From UM-FILTER-40-17 sp032251335 (GTDB lineage: Bacteria > Bacteroidota > Bacteroidia > Flavobacteriales > Flavobacteriaceae): a stretch of DNA of 64,000 nt. Shown in pieces: positions 24,564 through 33,819 of this stretch; positions within the stretch are counted from its first letter, which is position 1; every line of letters begins with the position of its first letter. The notes beneath the pieces were generated by a model. The model was not told the DNA's origin. It worked only from the letters and a program-made list of their open reading frames with translations, and searched no databases. The position numbers and the translations under genes are program-made. Where the stretch lies: positions 95,682 through 159,681 of the forward strand of contig JAVVDW010000004.1 in the NCBI GenBank assembly GCA_032251335.1, written 5' to 3'.

Positions 24564-24579
24564 CATGACATTTGTCATG
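24564..24579. promoter_or_regulatory. Palindromic candidate operator CATGACA-TT-TGTCATG
   Basis: Two perfect 7-bp arms with a 2-bp centre. It begins 21 bp upstream of the -7 element of the T9SS gene, so it covers the -33 region or the site where an activator would bind. Confidence 0.4.
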
Positions 24580-24808
24580 CTTTAAGAAATTACATGCACT
24601 TATATTTGCATTTTCATATTTTTATCAATAAATATTTAAAATTTAAACAATAAATAGAAAATAAACTCCAAAAAGACCTTCGGTTTATCTTCTCTGTAAT
24701 TTATGTAGGTTATTTGATTCTTACCCTTCTCAAAAAGTCAACGCGGTCAAAAAAATCCACTTAGGTTTTAGTTTACTATTTCTCTCCGCAGTAAGGTTTT
24801 CTTTAATG
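24580..24808. other. AT-rich intergenic stretch without a recognised gene
   Basis: With the promoter sites before it, this completes a 304-nt gap between the AspA-like gene and the T9SS gene. A TATATTTG sequence is present on the plus strand near 24602, but no gene follows it. I see no convincing reading frame, tRNA or strong hairpin. Confidence 0.5.
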
Positions 24809-25999
24809 CTAATACCATTTGCATTTTTTATAGAGATGGTTTTTAGCTCTTTTTTCACGATTGCTCATAAAGTAGTAGGTGTTGCTCATAAAGTATTTTC
24901 TGTATCCCATTAAATGGAAGATGGATTTGATGTAAAAACGCGCAATCTTTTTATTGACCATCAACGTCTCTTTTTCTTTGTTGGTCCAACTGATACCCGG
25001 AAAAAGAATAAGAAGCTGGTAGAGTTTAAATTGCCTTAGAAAAGCTGAAATTTTAAGTGCCAACATTGGAATTCTTCTAATGATAAAAAATCCGTCGTTA
25101 CCTTGTTTTTGGTACAGCGGCATAAAAAGTATCGAACGTCTTTTTGATATCACATCTGTTTGATTGTAACAAGCTAAATATTGGCCTTTTTCCACTTTTG
25201 AAAAATTAACAAAGCCTTTTTTCATGCTAAAATCGTCGTGATCTTCGATTTTAAAACGTTGGGTGACTTCGTAAAAACAAGGTTTTGAGCACTCCTTAAA
25301 ATTATGCTTGAAATTTTGAAAAATTTCAAAGTCTTTTCTTGAGATTAATTCGGTGTGAAGAAGTGTTTTCCAAATAAATTCAACACAATTTTGAACGGCA
25401 GATTCATCTTGGTGCTGCCCGGCTTCAAAACCAAGCGAAACATATCCACTTTCATTGATATAATTGAGCAATGTACCTTGCAAATACTCTTCCAAACCCA
25501 ATATTATTGGCAGGTTGAACAAGCTTGCAAATTTTCGATTAATCATGGCATCGCTAATGGTGATAAAGGGTTTAGAGTGTGATGAAGTGGTGTGTAAATC
25601 GAGAAAATAATAAGGAGGCTGCTCTTCCAAAAGGATTTTTGATAATCTATCATGGATGCGAAGCAGCTCTTGTTCATCGGGTCTCAAGAATTCTTTATCT
25701 CTTCTCAAAATACTGGTAATGTGATGACTCTGCCAAATTCGATTAAGATCGTTTTCCAAAAATCGCATTTCCAGCTCCAAGGCTTTCACATTACCTCTAA
25801 TGCCATAGAGGGTTCCGTTCATTTTAATATCCAAACTTTTCAATTGCGCAAATACCTGTTCCAAAGCTTTAATTCCCGCAGGCTCGTTGCCGTGGATACC
25901 TCCAAAAAAAACGACAGTTGCCCCAGGTTTTTTTCCCTTTACATGCCCGATAATCCTGTCGGGTAACTTAATTTTTTCTTTACTTACTATTGCTTCCAT
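24809..25999 (-). CDS. Succinylglutamate desuccinylase / aspartoacylase-family hydrolase
   Basis: A 396-residue zinc hydrolase of the AstE/AspA branch of the M14 fold. GGIHGNEPAG carries the first zinc ligands (His and Glu), FLENDLNRIW a conserved Arg/Asn pair, LDLHTTSSHSKPF the third ligand His, and YVSLGFEAGQHQDES the catalytic Glu. The C-terminal 130 residues are an extension rich in Lys and aromatic residues. Members cleave N-acyl amino acids or amide bonds. Its start overlaps the end of the GCS2-CBS ligase gene by 13 nt, so a ligase and a hydrolase are made together. The substrate is unknown. Confidence 0.82.
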   Translation of the reverse strand: MEAIVSKEKIKLPDRIIGHVKGKKPGATVVFFGGIHGNEPAGIKALEQVFAQLKSLDIKMNGTLYGIRGNVKALELEMRFLENDLNRIWQSHHITSILRRDKEFLRPDEQELLRIHDRLSKILLEEQPPYYFLDLHTTSSHSKPFITISDAMINRKFASLFNLPIILGLEEYLQGTLLNYINESGYVSLGFEAGQHQDESAVQNCVEFIWKTLLHTELISRKDFEIFQNFKHNFKECSKPCFYEVTQRFKIEDHDDFSMKKGFVNFSKVEKGQYLACYNQTDVISKRRSILFMPLYQKQGNDGFFIIRRIPMLALKISAFLRQFKLYQLLILFPGISWTNKEKETLMVNKKIARFYIKSIFHLMGYRKYFMSNTYYFMSNREKRAKNHLYKKCKWY

Positions 26000-27852
26000 G
26001 CATCTATATCTTTAGAGGTGATAATACCTATAAGTATATTTTCGTGTGTTACCGGTAGGCATTTAATATGATGTTCTTGCATTATTTTTTCGGCCGTTTG
26101 CATGGTTTGATACCTGTGAATACTCCGCACCGGTTGTCGAAAGATTTTTCGAATGCTTTTATTGAGGTTTATTTTATTTTTATATGCTTGAAGTACATCA
26201 GTTGAGCTGATAATTCCCACGAGTTCATATTGATTTTTAACTACCGGTAGGTGGTGAATATTTTTCCATTCCATGATTTTTTTGACCATCAAAAGCGTGT
26301 CATCGGGCATGGCTGTGAACACGTTGGTTTTCATGTAGGCAGATACTGTGGGATGGTTGCGGACTTGATAGTATTTTTTAATGCTTATATCCTTCCAATC
26401 GGCTACGCAATCATAGGTCAAATTGTTTTCGTACATGCTTCGTGTGAGCAGTTTTGTAGCAATAGAAGCACTGTATTTTTCAGTGATTTTTCTGTAGTTT
26501 TTAATCGTCCATTCTGACCCAGTATGCTTGAAAAGTCTTTTTTGAATTACATTTAAGTAATGTGAAGCGGTTTGCGAATCAATTCCGGCTTTTAACAGTC
26601 CATCGTGCGCCTGGGGGATTAATTTATCTCCAATCAGCTTGCGGGCGTTTTGAAATTTTCCTTCCCAAAATAAGGGCGACTCTAATCCCAATCGGGCAGC
26701 ATTTAGAAAATTCATTTTAGCCACATAAAAAGGTACTTTGCTGTGTAAATTGTTGAGGCTTTCAGGTTGGTTATACATCAAACCCACCCAAAAACAAAAA
26801 TTGGCTATCTCGTCTTTGGGTGAAGGTCCCGAAGGCAGATAGCGGTTTTCTATACGGAGATGGGGCTTTTGTTGTTGGATACCATAGCAAAGCCTGTTCC
26901 AACGATAGTCTGTACCATTGTGCAGTAACAAAGCCGAAAGCTTGGGCGGTTTCCCTGCCTTCATTTGCGCCGTGCTTTTTTCTTTAAAATCGCCAGTCAA
27001 GATGCTTTTAAAACGAGTAATGGAATCTTTATAATAATCGCCGGCGTCTCCTCTTTGCCAATCTCTGCCAAAACCCACTCGAGGTTCTTTGTCATTTAGC
27101 AAATAGGATGTAGATCTAGTATCTACACTTTGACTAAAAAGCGCTATACGTGTTTCATGCCACAATTGCCTTCGAAGCAAGAGTGGTGAATTGGTAGCTA
27201 CTGCCAAAACAGGACCGGATATGTATTGCGCCCAATTATAGGCCGATTTAAAATGTGCTGGTGTTATTTGTAAATGCGCCTGAAAACTGGTGTTGCAACC
27301 TTCATAAATAATAGAATTATGCCTAATGTGCAGTTCATCCAAGCCTTGTATGTGAATCTCAAAATCTTGCTTTCTAATTTTCCGCATTGACTCGTTTAAT
27401 ACATTGTACCTAACTAGAGGTGTCATTGATGACAGATTGATGTGATTGAAATGAATGGTGGGCAATATGCCCGTTAAAATAATATTGACATCCAATAGAC
27501 GCGCTTTTTCTGCGGCTAATGCCAATTTTTCTTTCACTTCGGTTTCGAGCTTTTTAAAACAATCTGTTTGAAGTTTATGTGCTTGGGTGTTCAATTCCAA
27601 ATTGTACAAGGCCAATTCGGTTGTAAAATCAGGTTGATTGATGGCGGCTAGCAAATCCATCGCCTTGTTAACCGGTCGCCACGATGAATCAACCAAGCAA
27701 AATTCTTGCTCGGCACCTATGTGCATCTCTTTGTTTTCAAAACCTTCTTCATACAACAACTGGTCAAAAGCTTCTACATCATCAAGCAAATGACTGATGT
27801 ATTTTAGTTTGTGATGACCGGAGCTTATGCTTCTAACCTCTTGAACCCCCAT
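25987..27852 (-). CDS. GCS2-type glutamate-cysteine ligase-like enzyme fused to a CBS pair
   Basis: A 621-residue protein. Residues 40-400 are a carboxylate-amine ligase of the GCS2 fold: MHIGAEQEFCLVD binds Mg-ATP, and ELALYNLELNTQ, TSFQAHLQI and RIENRYLPSGPSPKDEIAN are conserved around the active site. Residues 500-621 form two CBS motifs (VFTAMPDDTLLMVKKIMEWK ... VGIISSTDVLQAYK and CLPVTHENILIGIITSKDID) that usually bind adenine nucleotides. The family forms amide bonds to glutamate and includes gamma-glutamylcysteine ligases. The product cannot be told here. It overlaps the AspA-like gene by 13 nt; an 18-bp palindrome lies 50 bp upstream. Confidence 0.82.
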   Translation of the reverse strand: MGVQEVRSISSGHHKLKYISHLLDDVEAFDQLLYEEGFENKEMHIGAEQEFCLVDSSWRPVNKAMDLLAAINQPDFTTELALYNLELNTQAHKLQTDCFKKLETEVKEKLALAAEKARLLDVNIILTGILPTIHFNHINLSSMTPLVRYNVLNESMRKIRKQDFEIHIQGLDELHIRHNSIIYEGCNTSFQAHLQITPAHFKSAYNWAQYISGPVLAVATNSPLLLRRQLWHETRIALFSQSVDTRSTSYLLNDKEPRVGFGRDWQRGDAGDYYKDSITRFKSILTGDFKEKSTAQMKAGKPPKLSALLLHNGTDYRWNRLCYGIQQQKPHLRIENRYLPSGPSPKDEIANFCFWVGLMYNQPESLNNLHSKVPFYVAKMNFLNAARLGLESPLFWEGKFQNARKLIGDKLIPQAHDGLLKAGIDSQTASHYLNVIQKRLFKHTGSEWTIKNYRKITEKYSASIATKLLTRSMYENNLTYDCVADWKDISIKKYYQVRNHPTVSAYMKTNVFTAMPDDTLLMVKKIMEWKNIHHLPVVKNQYELVGIISSTDVLQAYKNKINLNKSIRKIFRQPVRSIHRYQTMQTAEKIMQEHHIKCLPVTHENILIGIITSKDIDAWKQ

Positions 27853-27901
27853 GATGGTGCTTTTTGTACCAAAGCAATTTAAGCGTGTTTTTTGTATTTA
27901 C

Positions 27902-27919
27902 ACATGATAATTATCATGT
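27902..27919. promoter_or_regulatory. Perfect 18-bp palindrome, candidate operator
   Basis: ACATGATAATTATCATGT is self-complementary over all 18 bases. It lies 50 bp upstream of the GCS2-CBS gene, between it and a possible divergent small gene. The half-site resembles iron/peroxide-type boxes, but I do not assign a regulator. Confidence 0.5.
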
Positions 27920-28134
27920 TATCAACCCCTTTTGTGAAAAAACGAGAATTGAAGCAACGAATTGGAGGCATTTTAAAACAAAATGGAATTGGTTTTCTGA
28001 ATAAGTCGCGTGAAGAAACCCGATGGCAAATTGGGGTTTACCAACCAAAGCATTTGATGTTTAACGATGCTTATCCGTTCGGAATTATGCAAGATTGGAA
28101 AAATATCAGCTTACACTTGGTTGTTATTACATGA
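27916..28134 (+). CDS. Possible small protein, unrecognised
   Basis: A 72-residue reading frame (MLSTPFVKKRELKQRIGG...) with ordinary amino acid composition, followed by GFLNKSREETRWQIGVYQP. It fills the gap between the divergent GCS2-CBS gene and glpD, and its 3' end overlaps the glpD 3' end by 8 nt in antisense. The start lies at the end of the 18-bp palindrome. No family is recognised and no clear -7 element precedes it, so it may be a chance frame. Confidence 0.3.
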   Translation: MLSTPFVKKRELKQRIGGILKQNGIGFLNKSREETRWQIGVYQPKHLMFNDAYPFGIMQDWKNISLHLVVIT

Positions 28135-29794
28135 TGGTGGCTACCTGTGTGTGCTTGTCTATTTCAATATCTAGCTTTTCCTTGTAAGCGACCATTTTTT
28201 CAGACGATTCACCAAAAAGTGCCTGATGCGTTTCGAATACGATATCGCGTAAGGTGTCGATGCTGTAAATATCAAAGTATAAACGTCCGGTTCTGCGAAT
28301 AAAAAAATCGAGCGGATTGGTGACCATTTCATTTTCAGCGCAAAATACATATTCGGCCTTGCCCATCAGTTTTTCCGCTGTTTTTTGTGTGGGCTTCAGG
28401 CTTTCAAAAGTTTTTAGAATGTCCTCTGTTTGGCGGCCAAAAGTCGTCACCAAATATTGTGCATATACCTCATCCAAACCGTGCGGTGCAATTCTTTCTG
28501 CAATAGTTTTTATGTATTTCTGTACCTCTTTAAAATTTTTGAAAACACCACCCGCTAAAGGTGTTTTTTCGGTTTTACACTTCTTAAAGTTCTTGTCTTC
28601 TTCCTCTTTCAGCTTCTCGCAAACTTTATCGAGTACGCGTTCTGCCATTTTTCTGTATCCGGTAAGTTTGCCACCCGCAATAGAGATGAGTTGCGAATCG
28701 GACACAAATATTTCATCTTTTCTGGAGAGTTCTGATGCTGATTTCCCCTCTTCGTGGATTAAAGGGCGAAGACCGGCCCAAGTGGAGATGATGTCTTTCA
28801 TATCCAGATGAATTTTAGGAAACATATTATTGACAGCACTAATCAGGTAGATGGCATCTGCCGCATCTGTAATGACATCGTCTTTATTGTCTTGATAATT
28901 GGTGTCTGTGGTACCAAAATAGGTAATTTTCCCTCTGGGGATGGCAAACATCATGCGGCCATCCGGCACATCAAAGTAAACCGATTGTTTCACCGGAAAT
29001 TTTTCGTAGGGCACTACCAAATGCACACCCTTTGTCAGGTGGAGTTGCTTGCCTTTTTTGGATCGGTTGAGCACCCTGAGTTCGTCCACCCAAGGTCCTG
29101 TGGCATTGACGACAACTTTGGCCGCAATTTGAATCGCTTTTTTGCTGCGTTGGTCTTCTACCCTCACTCCGGAGACCACACCGTTTTCATAGAGAAATTC
29201 TGTCACCGCGGTATAGTTGATACAATCTGCTCCTTTTTGCACAGCGGTTTTGATGTTTTCAATAGTCAATCTGGCGTCATCGGTTCGGTATTCTGCATAA
29301 TAACCCGCACCTTTTAAAATCTTCTTGGGCAACAAAGGTTCTTTTTCTAGCGCCTCTTTTTTGTCGAGCATCAGGCGGCGGTCGTCTCCTTCAACGCTTG
29401 CTAAAATATCATACACCTTGAGCCCGATAGACGTCAGCCAAGTGCCATAGGTACCATTCTCGATGATAGGCAACAGCATTTTTTCAGGAACCACCAAATG
29501 CGGTGCGAGTTGATGCACAATGGCGCGTTCGGAACCCACTTCTTTTACGAGCCAAAAATCGAATTGTTTAAGGTAGCGCAAACCTCCGTGTATCAGTTTG
29601 GTAGATTTACTACTGGTGCCGGAGGCAAAGTCTTTTTTCTCTACCAAGGCTACCTTCATACCGCGAACGGCAGCATCTAAAGCAATGCCGGCTCCGGTTA
29701 TACCGCCGCCTATTACCAAAAGGTCATATTTTGTTTGAGACAATTTTGCCAAAAGTGTGTCTCTGTTTTTTAGGGAAAAACTATTTTGCTTCAT
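28127..29794 (-). CDS. glpD: FAD-dependent glycerol-3-phosphate dehydrogenase
   Basis: Oxidises glycerol-3-phosphate to dihydroxyacetone phosphate at the membrane, feeding electrons to quinone. The 555-residue protein has the FAD Rossmann motif LLVIGGGITGAGIALDAAVRG, then KDFASGTSSKSTKLIHGGLR and the substrate region, VNATGPWVD and ISIAGGKLTGYRKMAE near residue 375, and the C-terminal DAO_C domain. The ATG at 29794 overlaps the end of glpK by 14 nt, so the genes are coupled: kinase first, then dehydrogenase. No glpF lies in the window. Confidence 0.95.
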   Translation of the reverse strand: MKQNSFSLKNRDTLLAKLSQTKYDLLVIGGGITGAGIALDAAVRGMKVALVEKKDFASGTSSKSTKLIHGGLRYLKQFDFWLVKEVGSERAIVHQLAPHLVVPEKMLLPIIENGTYGTWLTSIGLKVYDILASVEGDDRRLMLDKKEALEKEPLLPKKILKGAGYYAEYRTDDARLTIENIKTAVQKGADCINYTAVTEFLYENGVVSGVRVEDQRSKKAIQIAAKVVVNATGPWVDELRVLNRSKKGKQLHLTKGVHLVVPYEKFPVKQSVYFDVPDGRMMFAIPRGKITYFGTTDTNYQDNKDDVITDAADAIYLISAVNNMFPKIHLDMKDIISTWAGLRPLIHEEGKSASELSRKDEIFVSDSQLISIAGGKLTGYRKMAERVLDKVCEKLKEEEDKNFKKCKTEKTPLAGGVFKNFKEVQKYIKTIAERIAPHGLDEVYAQYLVTTFGRQTEDILKTFESLKPTQKTAEKLMGKAEYVFCAENEMVTNPLDFFIRRTGRLYFDIYSIDTLRDIVFETHQALFGESSEKMVAYKEKLDIEIDKHTQVATIM

Positions 29795-31274
29795 GTTTCC
29801 AGTTTTTGGTTCGTTTTACTGCTCGTAGCCAGCCTTCATAGCGTTTTTTTCGGGTGTCATCATCAGACTTGGCCGTAAATGACTTTTCGATTTGTTTGGT
29901 CTTCAAAATTTGTTCTTTGGTCCACAGTCCAACTTGCAAGCCTGCCAAATAAGCCGCACCCAAAGCCGTAGATTCTACGCAGTCCGGACGCTCAACCGGA
30001 ACGCCTAAAATATCGGCTTGAAATTGCATCAGATAATCGTTTGCGCAAGCGCCACCATCTACCTTGAGTGCTTTTAGCGCAATTCCTGAATCTTTTTGCA
30101 TTGCGCGCATCAAATCAACCGTTTGGTAAGCTATAGATTCCAACGTTGCCCTGACGATATGTGCAAGTCCGGTATCGCGGGTAAGTCCAAAAATAGCGCC
30201 TCGGGCATCTTGATCCCAATAAGGCGCACCTAAGCCGGAGAAAGCCGGTACAAAATACACCGGATTTTCGCCAACCACACTTTCTGCAATACCCTGAGTG
30301 TCGGAAGCATTCTCAATCACTTTTAATCCATCTCTAAGCCATTGAACCGCTGCGCCGGCAATAAAAACACTGCCTTCTAAAGCGTAATGAACTTCGCCAT
30401 CCAAGCCCCAGGCAATGGTAGTTAACAAGCCATTGTGAGAATACTGAAGATTTTGACCTGTATTCATCAACATAAAACAACCCGTTCCGTAAGTGTTTTT
30501 AGCCATCCCGGGCTCAAAGCAAGTTTGTCCGAATAGTGCGGCTTGTTGGTCTCCCGCTACACCGCAAATGGGTATGGCCGTTCCGTGATATACAAAATCA
30601 CCATAGTGGTAAGAACTGGGTTTTACATCGGGCAGCATGTTTGTATAAATGCCCAGCCTGTCTAATATTTTTCGATCCCATTTGAGCTTTACAATGTTGT
30701 AGAGCATGGTGCGAGAGGCGTTGGTATAATCGGTAACGTGTACGCTGCCGCCTGTAAGATTCCAAATGAGCCAAGTGTCAATAGTACCAAACAGTAAATC
30801 GCCTTTTTCTGCGGCTTCTTTTGCGCCGGCAACATTTTCGAGTATCCAATGTATTTTGGTACCGGAAAAATAAGCATCAATCACCAATCCGGTCCTTTCT
30901 TTGATGTGCGCCTCGAGGCCTTCTTTTTTGAGTACATCGCAAAGTGCTGAAGTTCGCTTGTCTTGCCAAACAATGGCGTTGTAAACGGGTTTGCCCGTAT
31001 GTTTGTTCCAAACAACGGTAGTTTCTCTTTGGTTGGTGATTCCAATGGCTTTGATATCTTGAAGCGATATTTGCGCTTTACTAATCAGTTCTTTAAAAAC
31101 CAATAGCTGGCTTTCCAATATTTCCATTGGATCGTGTTCTACCCAACCCGGTTGGGGATAAATTTGGCTGAATTCTTCTTGAGCTATTGCGACAAGTTTT
31201 CCGGTTGCGTCAACCAACACGGCCCTCGAGCTAGAAGTACCTTGATCGAGCGATACAATGAAAGGAGGTTTCAC
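29781..31274 (-). CDS. glpK: Glycerol kinase
   Basis: Phosphorylates glycerol with ATP to sn-glycerol-3-phosphate. The 497-residue FGGY kinase has SLDQGTSSSRAVLVD at the N-terminus, ITNQRETTVVWNKHTG, PYNAIVWQDKR-like AIVWQDKRTS, GVAGDQQAALFGQ, the KTYGTGCFML-like NTYGTGCFMLMNTG, and FSGLGAPYWD. The start is GTG at 31274, giving MKPPFIVSLDQG; no nearby ATG fits. A perfect TAATTTTG element lies about 52 nt upstream with a 10-bp palindrome beside it. It is the first gene of glpK-glpD. Confidence 0.95.
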   Translation of the reverse strand: MKPPFIVSLDQGTSSSRAVLVDATGKLVAIAQEEFSQIYPQPGWVEHDPMEILESQLLVFKELISKAQISLQDIKAIGITNQRETTVVWNKHTGKPVYNAIVWQDKRTSALCDVLKKEGLEAHIKERTGLVIDAYFSGTKIHWILENVAGAKEAAEKGDLLFGTIDTWLIWNLTGGSVHVTDYTNASRTMLYNIVKLKWDRKILDRLGIYTNMLPDVKPSSYHYGDFVYHGTAIPICGVAGDQQAALFGQTCFEPGMAKNTYGTGCFMLMNTGQNLQYSHNGLLTTIAWGLDGEVHYALEGSVFIAGAAVQWLRDGLKVIENASDTQGIAESVVGENPVYFVPAFSGLGAPYWDQDARGAIFGLTRDTGLAHIVRATLESIAYQTVDLMRAMQKDSGIALKALKVDGGACANDYLMQFQADILGVPVERPDCVESTALGAAYLAGLQVGLWTKEQILKTKQIEKSFTAKSDDDTRKKRYEGWLRAVKRTKNWKHEAK

Positions 31275-31326
31275 AGTTTAAGGTTTTTTGATAGGACAAG
31301 CAATTTATAAAAATAATGTGCCCTTT

Positions 31327-31344
31327 CAAAATTAAACAATTGTT
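31327..31344 (-). promoter_or_regulatory. glpK promoter: -7 element plus adjacent 10-bp palindrome
   Basis: TAATTTTG on the minus strand at 31334-31327. Directly upstream lies the perfect palindrome AACAATTGTT (31335-31344), a possible operator. Confidence 0.5.
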
Positions 31345-31359
31345 AAACTGAAAATTAAC

Positions 31360-32313
31360 TTAATGTTCTAGGGGTCGTCTTTTCACCATGCCGCCTACAG
31401 TGTCTTTTACACTGCTCATCACCAAAAAGGCGTTGGCATCTATTTTGGTTATTTCTGTTTTTAATTTACTGATTTCCAAACGTGTGATCACTGTGTAAAT
31501 GATTTCGGTTTCTTGACGCACTTCGCCCTTTTTTCCATAGCCTCTTTTTCCGTTGTAGATAGTCACCCCTCTTCGCATTTTTTGAATAATCATCTGTCTG
31601 ATTTCATCGCTATGCAGGGAAACAACGGTTACACCCACATATTCTTCTACACCTTCTACAACAAAATCAACTGTTTTGGAAGCAGACAGGTAGGTTAGTA
31701 TGGAATAGAGTGCCACTTCTACGTTTAGTACATAAGCCGCAACTGAGAAGATAACAATATTGAAAATTAGAATGGTATCGCCTATGGTAAGACCTGTTTT
31801 TCGATTCAAATAGACGGCTAAGACTTCTGTACCGTCCAGCACGCTTCCGCCTCTAATTGAAAATCCGATACCCAAACCGAGAAAAAATCCACCAAAAACA
31901 GAAATTAATAGTTTGTCTGATGTGATGAGCGGATAAGGAATAAAGGTAATTGCCAAAGCCAAACCTGTGATAGCAACAATACTCTTTAGGGCAAAGTTTC
32001 TTCCTATTTGTTTGTAGGCCATGTATATAAAAGGAGCATTGATAACAATAATCAACAAGGATAGCGGCATACCGGTCATAAAGGAGGTCAACAAAGAGAT
32101 ACCGGTGACGCCACCGTCTATAAAATTGTTGGGCAATAGGAAGCCTTTCAACCCAAAACCGGCAGCAGTAAAACCCAGTACAATAAAGAGCATGTCCAAC
32201 AAAAATCTGCGCATTGTAATGCGAAACCGTTTGAACACCTTTGCCCTTTGGTAATCGCTGACGCTCTTTGCTTGGTTTTTATCTATCGACTTCCAAACTG
32301 CTTTGGCAATCAT
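31360..32313 (-). CDS. YitT-family membrane protein (DUF161 + DUF2179)
   Basis: A 317-residue protein with five or six hydrophobic helices: FIVLGFTAAGFGLKGFLL, GVTGISLLTSF, LLIIVINAPFIYMAY, VAITGLALAITFIPYPLIT, then FGGFFLGLGIGFSIRGGSVL and ILIFNIVIFSVAAYVL. A cytoplasmic C-terminal DUF2179 domain (about 225-317) contains GVTIYNGKRGYGKKGEVRQE and DANAFLVMSSVKDTVGG. This is the YitT layout; function is not established. The ATG at 32313 is preferred to the GTG at 32334. It sits alone between pyk and glpK on the same strand, 69 nt after pyk. Confidence 0.85.
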   Translation of the reverse strand: MIAKAVWKSIDKNQAKSVSDYQRAKVFKRFRITMRRFLLDMLFIVLGFTAAGFGLKGFLLPNNFIDGGVTGISLLTSFMTGMPLSLLIIVINAPFIYMAYKQIGRNFALKSIVAITGLALAITFIPYPLITSDKLLISVFGGFFLGLGIGFSIRGGSVLDGTEVLAVYLNRKTGLTIGDTILIFNIVIFSVAAYVLNVEVALYSILTYLSASKTVDFVVEGVEEYVGVTVVSLHSDEIRQMIIQKMRRGVTIYNGKRGYGKKGEVRQETEIIYTVITRLEISKLKTEITKIDANAFLVMSSVKDTVGGMVKRRPLEH

Positions 32314-32382
32314 TGAATTAAAATGGATATTCACGCCTTTTTTTTTGTTTAGTTACCTTGATCAATATCCAAAAAAATTGCC

Positions 32383-33816
32383 TTACTTAGCTATTTCGGT
32401 AATCCGAAGTGTATTGACCATCCCTTTTTCAAAAACCGGCATTGCTGCGAGGCTGATAACCAAATCGCCTTTGCAGGCATAGCCTTTTTCGCAACAAATT
32501 TGGTTTACGTCATCTATGGTTTCGTCTGTACTGACAAATTTATCGTAATAAAACGCTCTTACCCCCCATAAAAGGCTCACTTGAGTAAGAATTCGTTTGT
32601 TTGATGTGAATACTAAAATATGGGCTTTGGGTCTCCAAGCAGATATTTGAAAGGCCGTATAGCCACTATTCGTAAGTGTCGTGATGGCTTTGGCTTCAAT
32701 TTCGTTGGCCATAAGTGCGGCGTGGTAACAAACCGACTTGGTGATGTAGCGCTTGGTGCGGATATGTGGTGGTGAAAGCGGTACTTTAATTAAATCTGAA
32801 TGTTCTACACTATGTATAATTTGTGCCATTTTTTGTATGACTTGAACAGGGTATTGCCCTACGGATGTTTCGCCGGAAAGCATAACCGCATCGGCACCAT
32901 CCATCACAGAATTGGCCACGTCGTTGACTTCGGCTCGGGTGGGTGTCAGGCTATTAATCATAGTTTCCATCATTTGGGTGGCTATGATGACCGGAATGCG
33001 CGCTTTTTTGGCCGTAAGTACCAATTGCTTTTGAATGAGTGGCACTTCATGCGCGGGTATTTCCACACCCAAATCGCCACGGGCCACCATCAAACCATCA
33101 CAATAGGCTACAATTTTATTGATATTGACAATTGCCTCGGGCTTTTCAATCTTGGCAATAACCGGAATTTTGTGTTTGGAATGGGCGTCGATTAGCTCTT
33201 TTAACTCTATCAAATCTTCAGGTGTACGCACAAAAGAGAGTGCAATCCAATCTACTTGTTGTTCGATGGCAAAAATGGCATCTTTAACGTCCTTTTCAGT
33301 CAGTGCCGGCAAAGAAACTTTGGTATTGGGTAAGTTGACGCCTTTTTTTGATTTTAGCGGCCCGCCTTGGATGACTTTTGTGACTACTTCATGCTCCCTG
33401 TCTGTACTGACAACCTCAAAAATAAGCTTTCCGTCGTCGAGCAAAATGCGCTCACCGGGGTTGACATCCTGAGGAAAGGTTTCGTAATCCATGTAAGCGC
33501 GCGATTTGGTTCCTACGAATTTTTCTTTAGTAGAAAAAGTGATTTCATCCCCCGGAACCACTTCTATACCTTCTTCCATCACGCCTACCCGAAGTTTGGG
33601 ACCTTGTAAATCGCCTAAAATAGAGACGTTGAATCCGTGAGTTTCGTTGAGCTCCCGTATCATTTTGATGCGGGCTCTTACATCTTCATAATCGGCATGA
33701 GAAAAATTAATTCTAAAAACATCGGCGCCGTTTTGCATCATCTCCAACAAAACTTCTTTGGTGGAAGTAGCCGGGCCCAGCGTGGCTACAATTTTGGTTT
33801 TTTTTCTGATTAGCAT
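32383..33816 (-). CDS. pyk: Pyruvate kinase
   Basis: Last step of glycolysis: PEP plus ADP gives pyruvate and ATP. The 477-residue enzyme has KIVATLGPATSTKE, VFRINFSHADYEDV, ILGDLQGPKLRVG, the catalytic Lys in IPVIAKIEKPEAI, GLMVARGDLGVEIP and VANSVMDGADAVMLSGETSVG. The C-terminal domain ends with GDLVISLAAMPVFEKG. Length is normal for the bacterial enzyme without the extra PEP-utilising domain. It starts 3 nt after the IPExxxVDY gene, the arrangement seen throughout Bacteroidota. Confidence 0.96.
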   Translation of the reverse strand: MLIRKKTKIVATLGPATSTKEVLLEMMQNGADVFRINFSHADYEDVRARIKMIRELNETHGFNVSILGDLQGPKLRVGVMEEGIEVVPGDEITFSTKEKFVGTKSRAYMDYETFPQDVNPGERILLDDGKLIFEVVSTDREHEVVTKVIQGGPLKSKKGVNLPNTKVSLPALTEKDVKDAIFAIEQQVDWIALSFVRTPEDLIELKELIDAHSKHKIPVIAKIEKPEAIVNINKIVAYCDGLMVARGDLGVEIPAHEVPLIQKQLVLTAKKARIPVIIATQMMETMINSLTPTRAEVNDVANSVMDGADAVMLSGETSVGQYPVQVIQKMAQIIHSVEHSDLIKVPLSPPHIRTKRYITKSVCYHAALMANEIEAKAITTLTNSGYTAFQISAWRPKAHILVFTSNKRILTQVSLLWGVRAFYYDKFVSTDETIDDVNQICCEKGYACKGDLVISLAAMPVFEKGMVNTLRITEIAK

Positions 33817-33819
33817 TAT

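Noticed and set aside
31250..31280. Anti-Shine-Dalgarno-like CCTCCTTTC at the start of glpK
   Set aside because: It is simply the coding sequence for Pro-Pro-Phe just after the GTG start.
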